A stretch of 64,000 nt of DNA from positions 45,430 to 109,429 of the forward strand of contig JAABPV010000022.1 of the NCBI GenBank assembly GCA_011391865.1. The letters are read 5' to 3'. The notes under the pieces were generated by a model. That model saw only the letters and a program-made list of their open reading frames with translations, did no database searches and was not told the DNA's origin. Positions 8,850 to 17,800 of this stretch are shown in pieces. The position numbers were made by a program, and so were the translations under genes. The stretch comes from Desulfobulbaceae bacterium. GTDB taxonomy: Bacteria > Desulfobacterota > Desulfobulbia > Desulfobulbales > Desulfobulbaceae. The stretch's first letter is position 1, and each line of letters opens with the position of its first letter.

Positions 8850-8869
8850 AGCGGCCTGCGCCGCTTTTC
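8850..8869 (+). terminator. Weak intrinsic terminator after livH
   Basis: A 6-bp stem AGCGGC/GCCGCT with a four-base loop, followed by TTTCC. It is placed 21 bases after the livH stop. The short stem and U-poor tail make it weak. Confidence 0.4.
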
Positions 8870-8900
8870 CTATTCAGAATTTGACACGTGGAGCATTCCC

Positions 8901-10190
8901 ATGAGCGACCTGAAAAAAATGTACACCACCATCCTCGGCGACTCCTTCCCTATGGAGATGACCATTTCCTTTGGCGGGCAGACCTTGGTCTACCGCAAGC
9001 GGACGTGGGCCATTCCGCAGGAGGACGGCACGGTGGACGAGCGCGGCCTGCGCTACGGCGAGAACCCGGATCAGGAGGCGGCCTTGTATGAATTGGTCAA
9101 CGGCAACCTTGTGCTCGGCAACTGCACGTACATCGAGCCGGGCAAGGGGCTGGTCAGCGGAATTCGGGTGGAGGACATGCTGCAAGTGGGCAAGCATCCT
9201 GGGAAAATCAACCTGACCGATGTGGACAACGGCCTGAACATCATCAAATATCTGATGGACAAGCCTGCGGCGGCGATCCTCAAGCACAATAACCCCTGCG
9301 GCGCGGCTATTGGCGTGACCTTGGCCGATGCCTACAACCGCGCCAATCGGGCTGACCGCATCGCCGCCTTTGGCGGAGCAGTGGTCACAAGCCGGGCGAT
9401 TGACAAAGAAACTGCCGAGCTGATGAGCCAGAATTATCTGGAAGTGGTCTGCGCCCCGGACTTTGAAGAAGGCACGCTGGGCATCTTAGCCAAGGCCAAG
9501 AATCTGCGCATCATCCGCATTGATGGCATCAAGCGGTTAGCGGAATTTGAAAAGTATCGCTTTGTTGACTTCAAGTCGCTGATTGACGGCGGCATTATCG
9601 TCCAGCAGTCGGCGGTGAATGCTATCCGTTCTGCCGCTGATTTGAAACCGGCAGTGGCGACGTGGAAGGGCAAAGAGTATCGCTGCGAGCGGCAGCCGGA
9701 TCAGCGTGAAATCGACGACATGATTTTCGGCTGGGCCGTGGAGCACGGGGTCACATCCAATTCAGTGATTTACGTCAAGGACGGCTGCACTGTGGGCATC
9801 GGCACTGGCGAGCAGGATCGGGTCGGCGTGGCGGAAATTGCTGTCCAAAAAGCCTATATCAAATATGCAGACATCTGCTGCTTTGACAAATTCGGCATTC
9901 CCTACGCGGATTTGGTTCTTGAAGTCGAGCAGGGCAAGCGGAATGCGGCGGAGAAAGCGGAGATTGACGCGAAGGTGAAGGCGGACCGGGCAGGGCTGCC
10001 CGGTTCCGTGATGATCTCAGATGCCTTTTTCCCCTTCCGCGATGCGGCGGATGTCGGCATCCGCGAGGGAATCACCGCCATTTTGCAGGCAGGCGGCTCT
10101 ATGCGGGATTACGCCTCCATTGAAGCCTGCAACGAAGCCCGCCCGCAGGCGGCGATGATGTTCACCGGCTGCCGGGCGTTCAAGCATTGA
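8901..10190 (+). CDS. purH: AICAR formyltransferase, stand-alone (PurH-like without IMP cyclohydrolase)
   Basis: A 429-residue protein homologous to the AICAR transformylase half of PurH, which adds the formyl group from 10-formyl-THF to AICAR. Visible landmarks are RYGENPDQEAALYE, the catalytic Lys-His pair in AILKHNNPCG, AFGGAVVTSRAID, and the late DAFFPFRDAADVGIREG and PGGS-like segments. The N-terminal MGS-like IMP cyclohydrolase domain of bifunctional PurH is absent, so cyclohydrolase must be encoded elsewhere. The split arrangement is known in some Desulfobacterota and archaea. GGAG lies 8 bases before the ATG. A strong bidirectional hairpin follows. Confidence 0.9.
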   Translation: MSDLKKMYTTILGDSFPMEMTISFGGQTLVYRKRTWAIPQEDGTVDERGLRYGENPDQEAALYELVNGNLVLGNCTYIEPGKGLVSGIRVEDMLQVGKHPGKINLTDVDNGLNIIKYLMDKPAAAILKHNNPCGAAIGVTLADAYNRANRADRIAAFGGAVVTSRAIDKETAELMSQNYLEVVCAPDFEEGTLGILAKAKNLRIIRIDGIKRLAEFEKYRFVDFKSLIDGGIIVQQSAVNAIRSAADLKPAVATWKGKEYRCERQPDQREIDDMIFGWAVEHGVTSNSVIYVKDGCTVGIGTGEQDRVGVAEIAVQKAYIKYADICCFDKFGIPYADLVLEVEQGKRNAAEKAEIDAKVKADRAGLPGSVMISDAFFPFRDAADVGIREGITAILQAGGSMRDYASIEACNEARPQAAMMFTGCRAFKH

Positions 10191-10194
10191 ATAT

Positions 10195-10246
10195 AAAAAA
10201 GAACACCTGTTCGTCAGCAGTAAAAAGATGAACAGGTGTTCTTTTC
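10195..10246. terminator. Bidirectional intrinsic terminator
   Basis: GAACACCTGTTC (10201-10212) pairs perfectly with GAACAGGTGTTC (10230-10241). The hairpin is flanked by an A-run on the left and TTTT on the right, so it can serve the AICAR formyltransferase gene and the convergent secreted-protein gene. Confidence 0.85.
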
Positions 10247-10270
10247 GCAATCTATTGAAACGGATGAATA

Positions 10271-10765
10271 TCACGGTCCTTCCAACACATTCAGCAGCTT
10301 AATGAAACCTCTGTGATAATAAGATGCTGTGTGCCTTCCGCTGACAGTCGTTGCCGGAGTTGTGGCATATCCAGGCGTTGAATAAAGCACAAATTCCACA
10401 GGCTTGTCATCAGCAAGCGCAGTAAGGGCCGCCGCATAGATTCCATCTTTATCTGGTGTAACTGGAATCAAAAATGTCCTTGGATCTATTCCCATTGCAG
10501 GGGTACCTAACAAAGCGTTGGGAGCGTCCTTAGTTGGTGCTACATCGCACTGAAGGGTAACTGTACGGTATGTCGAGACTGTAAGTGCAGGAATAGTACT
10601 GCTAAAAGCAGGATATGTGTATCCAGAACCCACTGCAACAACCTTGCCCTTTGCGCAATATGCGTCACCTGTGTTTGCAACGGAAGCGAACGCCCCTGTT
10701 GCGGCCAAGGCCAAGAAAGACAGCCCGGCGACGGCCCCTGTCAAAAGTTTGCTTTTCGTTTTCAT
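10271..10765 (-). CDS. Small secreted protein of unknown function
   Basis: A 164-residue protein with a clear Sec signal peptide: MKTKSK, then a hydrophobic core, then AATGAFA as the likely cleavage site (about residue 27). The mature part holds two cysteines (AYCAKG, LQCDVAP) that could form a disulfide, and alternating threonine/valine-rich strands suggesting a beta fold. I chose the ATG at 10765 because GGAGG lies 8 bases upstream. The longer frame from 10816 would bury the signal peptide. A TTGACA/TATAAA promoter is about 130 bases upstream. No family recognised. Confidence 0.75.
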   Translation of the reverse strand: MKTKSKLLTGAVAGLSFLALAATGAFASVANTGDAYCAKGKVVAVGSGYTYPAFSSTIPALTVSTYRTVTLQCDVAPTKDAPNALLGTPAMGIDPRTFLIPVTPDKDGIYAAALTALADDKPVEFVLYSTPGYATTPATTVSGRHTASYYHRGFIKLLNVLEGP

Positions 10766-10893
10766 CTCGCTATCCTCCAAAAATTTGAATTCTTCCGCCC
10801 CGCCGATGTCAGGCATCCTGCTGTTTTCAGGCGTTTCTTTTCATGCTGTTCATGCATGAGCCGTGCATCGTACCAAGCTGACTCCTTTATTTA

Positions 10894-10923
10894 TTTATAC
10901 TCCCGATCAAAGCAGCTTGTCAA
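10894..10923 (-). promoter_or_regulatory. Candidate sigma70 promoter for the secreted-protein gene
   Basis: On the minus strand, TTGACA (10923-10918), an 18-base spacer and TATAAA (10899-10894). A second TTGACA-like hexamer lies just upstream (TTTGACAAGATTCC). The 5' leader would be about 120 bases. Apart from this, I see nothing else in the gene-free stretch 10766-11020. Confidence 0.65.
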
Positions 10924-11020
10924 GGAATCTTGTCAAAAAAATTGCACAGTTTTAGGGCTATCCAAAAAAAAGAGGGGAGAGTTTTCGTTATATCTCTGCG
11001 CAAAGGGCATCATTGCTTCT

Positions 11021-12883
11021 CTAAACCTGAACCCGCACAAGTCCCCGCACCGAATTCGCCACATGCAGCTCTTCCGCTGCGAGAACATCATCTCTCGTCA
11101 ATATTCGCTCAACAGTCTGCCCCCGCTCCAGCAGCATCCGCCGAAACGTTCCGGCCAGCAATCCGCAGCTGACCGGCGGGGTGAACAGCGGACCGTCTTT
11201 CTCCAGCCGGACAAAAAGATTGCTGATGCTCCCTTCCGTCACCTGCCCGGCGGTGTTGACAAAAAGCACTTCATAAAAGCCCTGCGCGACGGCTCTGCCG
11301 CGCTCCCGGTCGTACAGCTCCCGCCGGGTGGTTTTATGAAAGCGGTGCGGATCAGCTGAATCAACCCGTTCCTGCGAAAAAATCACCTTCGGCAGTTCCG
11401 CTGACGGAAGCTCGTCCGGCAGGAGGACGGCGGCGGTCAGCTCAAGCCTGCCGTCCCGGCAAAGCAGCAGCCGCACCCGCAGCCGCTCATGCCGCTGCTG
11501 AACTGCCGCAGTCAGCTGGTTCCGCACATCTTCAATATCGCAAAAAAAATGAAAATAGCGGGCTGAGTCGGCCAGCCGCTCCAAATGATACTCAAGAAGA
11601 AAAAAGCCGCTTCCCGGCTGCCAGAGCAGCGTTTCAATGAGCTGAAAATCCGGCTCGTTTTTGGTCAGGAAATTGCCTTTGAGCAGACATTCCGCCCACT
11701 CCTCTTCCGGCTTGGAATCGGCAACAATCCCGGAGCCGATGCCCATTCTGCCTCGGCCCTGCGCCAGCTCGACGGTGCGGATGGGCACGTTGAAGCAGCT
11801 TTCTTGTTGGTTGGTGAAGCCAACAGCACCGCAATAGACACCGCGCCGCTGCCGCTCCAGCTCGTTGATGATCTCCATCGTCCTGATTTTCGGTGCGCCG
11901 GTGACAGAGCCGCAGGGGAACAGGGCTTCAATCATCTGCCGGAAGGAGGGCGCGGCACCTGCTGGAATGCCGTCAATGGTGGAGGTCATTTGCAGCAGGG
12001 ATTCATACGTTTCCGCCTCAAAAAGGGTGCGAGGCGCGACTTTGCCACCGCCGGATTCATGCAGCAGGCGGCCCAAGTCGTTGCGGAGCAAATCAACGAT
12101 CATCACGTTTTCGCTCCGATTTTTCGGATCGGATTGCAACCGCCGCCGCCGCTCCTCATCCTCGGCATTGGTTCGGCCACGACGTAGAGTGCCTTTCATG
12201 GGCCGCACCCGCACTTTTTCCGTATCGGCGCGGAAGAACAGCTCTGGCGAAAAGCTGAGGATGTCCTGCCCTTTATGCCGGATCCACGCGCTGTAGCAGA
12301 CCGACTGATTGCGGCGCAGGCTGCGGTAGAAAGCGGCAGTTGAACCATGAAAGGCAAAATCGAAATGAAGCGTGAAATTGACCTGATACGTGTCTCCAGC
12401 ACTGATGCAGTCCTTAATTTTTTCAACCGCCAGCAGGTATTCTTCCCGGCAGATGCTCGTTTGCAGATCAGAGCAGGAGAAAAAGTCTTCAGCGGCATCC
12501 GCCGCGCCCGGTGCTGCGCCGCTCCAGAGGCCGGTTTGATGGTCAAAAATCAGCGGTTCTTCTTGGTACACGCCGAGCACGGCCAGCGGCCTGCTGCTGG
12601 CATCGCTGAGGAAGCGGCGCAGGCGCGGCTCCAGCAAATAGCCGAATTCGTAATCCAGCCAGCCGGCCAGATAAAAACCTTGCTGCCGGAATTGGTCAGC
12701 TTGCTTGAGAAACGCCGATGCGTCATCGCCGGAACCGCAGATCAGATGACTGATTGGATTGAGAAAGAGGAAAGAGCGGCAGTTCTCAGCCGTCACTCTG
12801 GAGCTTTCCAGAAAAACAAAATCATTCTGCTTGGTCAGCCAAGACGTGAGGCGAAGAATGTCGGCATCGCTGAAGGGCTTCAA
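11021..12883 (-). CDS. pabB: Aminodeoxychorismate synthase component I fused to aminodeoxychorismate lyase (PabB-PabC)
   Basis: A 620-residue bifunctional enzyme for the p-aminobenzoate branch of folate synthesis. Residues about 1-385 are the chorismate-binding PabB domain, with GDTYQVNFT, the catalytic lysine in RPMKGT (lysine marks ADC synthase rather than anthranilate synthase), ENVMIVDLLRNDLGR and PCGSVTGAPKIRTMEII. Residues about 410-620 are a class IV aminotransferase-fold PabC domain, with HKTTRRELYDR and EVLFVNTAGQVTEGSISNLF. The start is TTG at 12883, overlapping the TGA of the preceding MORN gene (TTGA). No ATG is available, and FVFLESSR at residue 22 fits a near-N-terminal position. 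Last gene of a four-gene run. Confidence 0.93.
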   Translation of the reverse strand: MKPFSDADILRLTSWLTKQNDFVFLESSRVTAENCRSFLFLNPISHLICGSGDDASAFLKQADQFRQQGFYLAGWLDYEFGYLLEPRLRRFLSDASSRPLAVLGVYQEEPLIFDHQTGLWSGAAPGAADAAEDFFSCSDLQTSICREEYLLAVEKIKDCISAGDTYQVNFTLHFDFAFHGSTAAFYRSLRRNQSVCYSAWIRHKGQDILSFSPELFFRADTEKVRVRPMKGTLRRGRTNAEDEERRRRLQSDPKNRSENVMIVDLLRNDLGRLLHESGGGKVAPRTLFEAETYESLLQMTSTIDGIPAGAAPSFRQMIEALFPCGSVTGAPKIRTMEIINELERQRRGVYCGAVGFTNQQESCFNVPIRTVELAQGRGRMGIGSGIVADSKPEEEWAECLLKGNFLTKNEPDFQLIETLLWQPGSGFFLLEYHLERLADSARYFHFFCDIEDVRNQLTAAVQQRHERLRVRLLLCRDGRLELTAAVLLPDELPSAELPKVIFSQERVDSADPHRFHKTTRRELYDRERGRAVAQGFYEVLFVNTAGQVTEGSISNLFVRLEKDGPLFTPPVSCGLLAGTFRRMLLERGQTVERILTRDDVLAAEELHVANSVRGLVRVQV

Positions 12884-13356
12884 TGCGGCGCGTCAGGAAT
12901 TTGCTTGCCGTGCTCCCATGTCTCTTCTTGGGACGAGCCGTCTTTGGCTGTGAACATGCCTTTGCCATGCTTCTTGCCGCCTGCCCAGCCGCCGGAATAT
13001 GTTGTGCCGTCAGCGTAGGTCATGACACCGCTGCCGTCCGGCCTGTTATCCAGCATCTCGCCAAGATATTTGTTGCCTGTCTTGGTGATCACAGTACAAT
13101 TGCGGCGGCACTGCCCTTCCTCCATAACGCCGTCTAACGTTAGAAAAACCTTGCCCTTGGCAAGCCAAATTAGCTGTCCCGGCCCGCTGGCCTTGCCGTC
13201 TTTGCATCCGCCGGACCATGACACCGCTTCGTCAGGAATCGGCATTGGATTTCTAATCTGACAGCCGGTTCTCTGATCGGCAATCCAAGGCTCCGCTGCT
13301 TGAACAGAAAATGTGCGGCAGCAGAGCAAGCAGCAGATAAATATTTTCCCTTTCAT
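12880..13356 (-). CDS. Secreted MORN-repeat protein (third of three)
   Basis: A 158-residue protein with a signal peptide (MKGKIFICCLLCCRTFSVQAA). An N-terminal cysteine-bearing module shared with its neighbours (WIADQRTGCQIRNPMPIPDE, SWSGGCKDGKASGPG) precedes MORN repeats of the form YxGxxxxGxxHGxGxxxxxDG. I chose the ATG at 13356 because it precedes the signal peptide and overlaps the TGA of the upstream gene (ATGA); the longer frame to 13446 is spurious. MORN proteins bind lipids or act as scaffolds. In bacteria most are uncharacterised periplasmic proteins. Its stop overlaps the pabB start. Confidence 0.85.
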   Translation of the reverse strand: MKGKIFICCLLCCRTFSVQAAEPWIADQRTGCQIRNPMPIPDEAVSWSGGCKDGKASGPGQLIWLAKGKVFLTLDGVMEEGQCRRNCTVITKTGNKYLGEMLDNRPDGSGVMTYADGTTYSGGWAGGKKHGKGMFTAKDGSSQEETWEHGKQIPDAPH

Positions 13357-14033
13357 TTTTTTTGTCCGTTCTCCCATGTCTCTTCTTGCGCAGAGCCGTC
13401 TTTGGCCGTGTATTTGCCTTTGCCGTGCTTTCTTCCTTCTGACCATACGCCTTCGTATTTACTGCCATCCTCATGCATCATACTGCCTTGACCGTGCGGC
13501 AGATCATCTTTAAATTCTCCGGTGTATTTCTGCTTGCCGTCAGCGGAGACAAGTTCACCTTTGCCGTCCATTCTGCCGTTTTTCCATTCACCGGAATAAA
13601 CTTCTCCACTGGCGAATTGCAAGGTTCCTTGACCATGCCGCTCGCCATCTTTTATTTCTCCCTCATATTTTCCGCCGTCAGCACGGGTTATTTTTCCTTT
13701 GCCGTGCGGCAGGTTATCCTTCATCTCGCCGACATAGCTGTCTCCTCCCTTCGTTGTGACGGAGCAGTCCTGAACACAGCGGCCATCTTGCAGTACGCCG
13801 GTGATGGTGCTTTGTAGCTCGCTGTTTTTATACCAATCCAAGGAGCCTTTGCCGTCTGCCTTGCCGTCCTTGCATGTGCCTGACCATGTGATGGATTCAT
13901 CCGAGGCAGGAACAGGATTCCAGACCTTGCAGCCGGTTTTCGCATCGGTAATCCAGTCGCCCTTGTTTTCCTCAGCATGGGCGGACGTTGAAGAAAGGAA
14001 TAAAATAGAAATCAGAAACAATTTACGCATCAT
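13353..14033 (-). CDS. Secreted MORN-repeat protein (second of three)
   Basis: A 226-residue protein with signal peptide MMRKLFLISILFLSSTSAHA. It has the shared cysteine module (WITDAKTGCKVWNP, WSGTCKDGKADGKG, CVQDC) and about five MORN repeats such as YVGEMKDNLPHGKG, YEGEIKDGERHGQG and YSGEWKNGRMDGKG. Start at 14033 or, with better spacing from GAGGTGA, at 14030. It is 6 bases from the previous MORN gene and overlaps the next by ATGA. It is the longest and most repeat-rich of the three paralogues. Likely periplasmic or surface-associated; the partner is unknown. Confidence 0.87.
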   Translation of the reverse strand: MMRKLFLISILFLSSTSAHAEENKGDWITDAKTGCKVWNPVPASDESITWSGTCKDGKADGKGSLDWYKNSELQSTITGVLQDGRCVQDCSVTTKGGDSYVGEMKDNLPHGKGKITRADGGKYEGEIKDGERHGQGTLQFASGEVYSGEWKNGRMDGKGELVSADGKQKYTGEFKDDLPHGQGSMMHEDGSKYEGVWSEGRKHGKGKYTAKDGSAQEETWENGQKK

Positions 14034-14039
14034 CTCACC

Positions 14040-14573
14040 TCAGAATATTTTTATCCTCTCGCCGTGCTGCCATAACCCTTGATATGAAGAACCGTCTTTA
14101 AAGAGGTATGTTCCTTTTCCATGACGCTCTCCATCTGACCAGCCACCTGAATATTTATCACCATCAGGATAAGTCATTGTGCCATTACCATGAGGGACAT
14201 TATTTTTCCATTCTCCATGATATGTTATTGCGTCTGTTATCCATTCACCTTTCCCGCTCTTTTTTCCGTCTTCCCATTGCCCAGAATATTTATAGCCATT
14301 ATTATGCAAGATAATTCCTTCTCCATGAAATTTACCATCTTTCATGGCTCCATTAAACGTGAATGCTAATTTTTGGCTATCATACCATTTCAGCTCGCCA
14401 TTTCCATCTGCTTTGCCATTTTTGCATTTTCCTGACCAAGTTGCAGCGTTATTTGGTTTGGGTTCAGGATTCCATACATTGCAACCAGTCTTCTTGTCAG
14501 CAACATAGCCACTTTCTGTATACACAGGCGTTGCCGTAAGACACAGGCAACAAACTAAAATCATCCGTTTCAT
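14040..14573 (-). CDS. Secreted MORN-repeat protein (first of three)
   Basis: A 177-residue paralogue of the next two genes. It has signal peptide MKRMILVCCLCLTATPVYT, the shared cysteine module (YVADKKTGCNVWNPEPKP, WSGKCKNGKADGNG) and about four MORN repeats (YSGQWEDGKKSGKG, YHGEWKNNVPHGNG, YSGGWSDGERHGKG). I chose the ATG at 14573 after GAGGTGG; the frame extends to 14624 without a signal peptide. It is noticeably more AT-rich than its two paralogues despite similar protein sequence, so it has a different recent history. It is the promoter-proximal gene of the MORN-pabBC run and diverges from nifJ. Confidence 0.85.
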   Translation of the reverse strand: MKRMILVCCLCLTATPVYTESGYVADKKTGCNVWNPEPKPNNAATWSGKCKNGKADGNGELKWYDSQKLAFTFNGAMKDGKFHGEGIILHNNGYKYSGQWEDGKKSGKGEWITDAITYHGEWKNNVPHGNGTMTYPDGDKYSGGWSDGERHGKGTYLFKDGSSYQGLWQHGERIKIF

Positions 14574-14616
14574 TTCGCCACCTCGCTGGAAGCCTGTCCG
14601 CCGCGCCTTCTTTCTC

Positions 14617-14645
14617 TTGCGCAAACGGCGATTATGCTCTATAAT
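14617..14645 (+). promoter_or_regulatory. Candidate sigma70 promoter for nifJ
   Basis: TTGCGC (14617-14622), a 17-base spacer and a perfect TATAAT (14640-14645), about 180 bases upstream of the nifJ start. The long leader (14646-14826) has no open frame that I can support. Confidence 0.6.
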
Positions 14646-14826
14646 GATAAAATTCTGCTCTTTTCAGCCTGTCCGGCCCGCTGCGCCGGAACACAGTCTT
14701 TCTCTGTAGCATCAAAACGCAATCACCGCAAGCTGCAAATTGCAGAGCCGCAGCAGCCTTGCGTCTAATTTGTATATTTTACGGCACCCTGCCGGAACGT
14801 CAACTTCAGGATTAAGGGAGATTTTC

Positions 14827-17800
14827 ATGTCGCGAAAAATGGTCACCATTGACGGCAACCAGGCCTGCACGCACGTCGCCTATGCCACCAGTGAAGTCAT
14901 CACCATCTACCCCATCACTCCCTCTTCGCCGATGGCTGCGGAGGCTGATGCTAAAGCTACCGCAGTCCAGAAGAACATCTGGGGTTCTGTTCCGGCCATT
15001 TCCCAGATGCAGTCTGAAGGCGGCGTGGCTGGCTCGCTGCACGGCTCCTTGGCCACCGGCGCGCTCTGCACCACCTTCACCGCTTCGCAGGGCCTGCTGC
15101 TGATGCTGCCGAACATGTACAAACTGGCAGGCGAGCTGACCCCGACCGTCTTTCACATCACCGCCCGTTCCTTGGCCTGCCAAGGTCTTTCGATCTTTGG
15201 CGATCACGGCGACGTGATGAGCGCACGGCAAACCGGCTGGGCCATGATCTGTTCCCAGAACGTGCAGGAGGCCCAAGACTTGGCCCTGATCTCCACGCAG
15301 GCCACGCTGGCTTCGCGCATTCCCTTCATGCACTTCTTTGACGGCTTCCGCACCTCGCACGAAATTCAGAAGGTCGAGCAGCTCACCAATGACGACATGC
15401 TGGCGATGATTGACGAGAAGCTGATCACCGCCCACAGAATGCGTGCCCTGACCCCTGACCGGCCTTCCATGTCCGGCACAGCGCAGAACCCGGATGTCTA
15501 TTTCACGGGCCGCGAGACGGTCAACAAGTATTACAACGCGGTGCCGGGCATTGTTCAGGAGACGATGAACAAATTCGCCGCCATGACTGGCCGCAAGTAC
15601 CGCCTCTTTGATTACTACGGCGCACCGGATGCAACTGATGTGATCGTGATCATGGGTTCCGGCGCAGAAACCGTGGCTGCCACCATTGATCATCTCGTGG
15701 CTGAGGGCAGAAAGGTGGGTATGGTTGTTGTCCGTCTGTTCCGGCCCTTTGATGTCAAGGCAATGGTCAATGCCCTGCCGCCCACTGTTGAGCGCATCAC
15801 CGTGCTTGACCGCTGCAAAGAGCCAGGCGCACCGGGAGAGCCGCTGTATCTCGATGTCCGCGCCGCAGTTAGTGAGGCAGCTGAGGCCAACCCGGCCATG
15901 TTCATGCCGATCATCGTCGGCGGACGCTACGGCCTTGGCTCGGCAGAGTTCAGCCCGGCGATGGTGCTGGCCGTGTATGACAACATGGCTGCCTTGGCTC
16001 CGAAAAACAAATTCTGCGTCGGCCCGAATGACGACGTGACCTACAGCTCGCTCGACTACGACAAGTCCTACAACATCGAGGGCGATGATGTCTATCGGGC
16101 GATGTTCTACGGTCTCGGCTCAGACGGCACGGTCGGCGCGAACAAGAACACGATCAAGATCATCGGCACCGAGACCGACAACTCGGCCCAAGGCTACTTT
16201 GTTTACGATTCCAAGAAGTCCGGCTCGATGACCGTCTCGCATCTGCGCTTCGGCGAGAACCAGATTGTGGCTCCGTATCTGATCAGCAAGGCCAGCTTTG
16301 TCGCCTGCCATAACTTCACTTTCCTGAACAGCTACGACATGCTGGCGAATTTGGAGGACGGCGGCACCTTCCTGCTCACCACCACCTTTGACAAGGACAC
16401 CATCTGGGATCACCTGCCTGCCAAAGTGCAGCAGCAGCTCCTGGACAAGAAGGCGAAGTTCTACATCATTGACGCGATCAAGCTGGGCATTGCTTTGGGA
16501 TTGGGCGCGCATATCAACATGATCATGCAGACCGCCTTCTTCCTCATCTCCGGCATTTTGACCAAGGATGAGGCGGTCAAGGCGATCAAAGACGCGATCA
16601 AGAAGACCTACGGCAAAAAGGGCGACAAGGTTCTCAACATGAACTACGGCGCGGTCGATGCGGCGGTTAACAATATCGTCGAGGTCACGCTGCCGGACAA
16701 AATCACCGGCCATGCGCTGCCGGAGACCGTGCCTGCCGAGGCCCCGGATTTCGTCAAGCAAGTGACCGCGAAGATGATTCAGGGCAAAGGCGATCAGATC
16801 AAAGTCTCTGAAATGCCTGCCGATGGCCGCTGGCCCACTGCCACCACCCAGTGGGAGAAACGCAACATCGCCGTCAATGTTCCTGAATGGGATCCGGCCA
16901 CCTGCATTCAGTGCGGCCAGTGCTCTTTGGTCTGCCCGCACGGCTGCAACAGAATGAAAATCGCCACGCCGGAAGCCTTGGCCGCTGCCGGTGCCGACGA
17001 GTCCTTCAAGACTGCGGACGCGGTGGGCAAGCAGTTCGCAGGCCGCAAATTCACCATCCAGGTTTCCACTTCAGACTGCGTCGGCTGCACCCTCTGCTCG
17101 ACCGTCTGCCCGGCGCGCAAAAAAGACGCGGACGGCAACAAGACCGAAGAATCCGCGCTGAAGATGGTGCCGAACACCGAGGCCATCCGCCTTGCTTCCG
17201 GTAAAAACTGGAAGGTTTTCATGGCTCTGCCGGAAGTCGAGAACAGCCTGATTGACCCGGCGACCGTCAAGGGCAGCCAGCTCAAGCGGCCCCTGTTCGA
17301 GTTCTCCGGTGCCTGCGCGGGCTGCGGCGAGACCCCGTACATCAAATTGGTGACGCAGCTTTTCGGCGACCGGATGCTGATCGCCAACGCCACCGGCTGC
17401 TCTTCTATATATGGCGGCAACCTGCCGACCACCCCGTACTGCAAGCGCACTGACGGACGCGGGCCTTCTTGGTCAAACTCGCTCTTCGAGGACAACGCCG
17501 AGTACGGCATGGGAATGCGTCAGAGCGTCAACAAACTGGCCATGCAGGCGGCTGAACTGCTTCAGCTCGCCGCCACCGAGGGCATCGTGAATCAAGAGTT
17601 TGCTGATTCCATGCTGAAAGCCACGCAGGCGACTCAGGACGAGATCGAGGCCCAGCGCGGCAGGGTTGAGGAGCTGAAGAAGGCTCTGGCCTGCTCCAAG
17701 AGCGTCACCGCCGCCAGACTGCTGCCGGTGGCGGATTATTTGGTCAAGAAGTCGGTCTGGTGCTTCGGCGGCGACGGCTGGGCCTATGACATCGGCTACG

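Noticed and set aside
14740..14826. N-terminal extension of nifJ
   Set aside because: The 29 extra residues are not family-like; AAGGGAG and the canonical MSRKMVTIDGNQAC start are at 14827.
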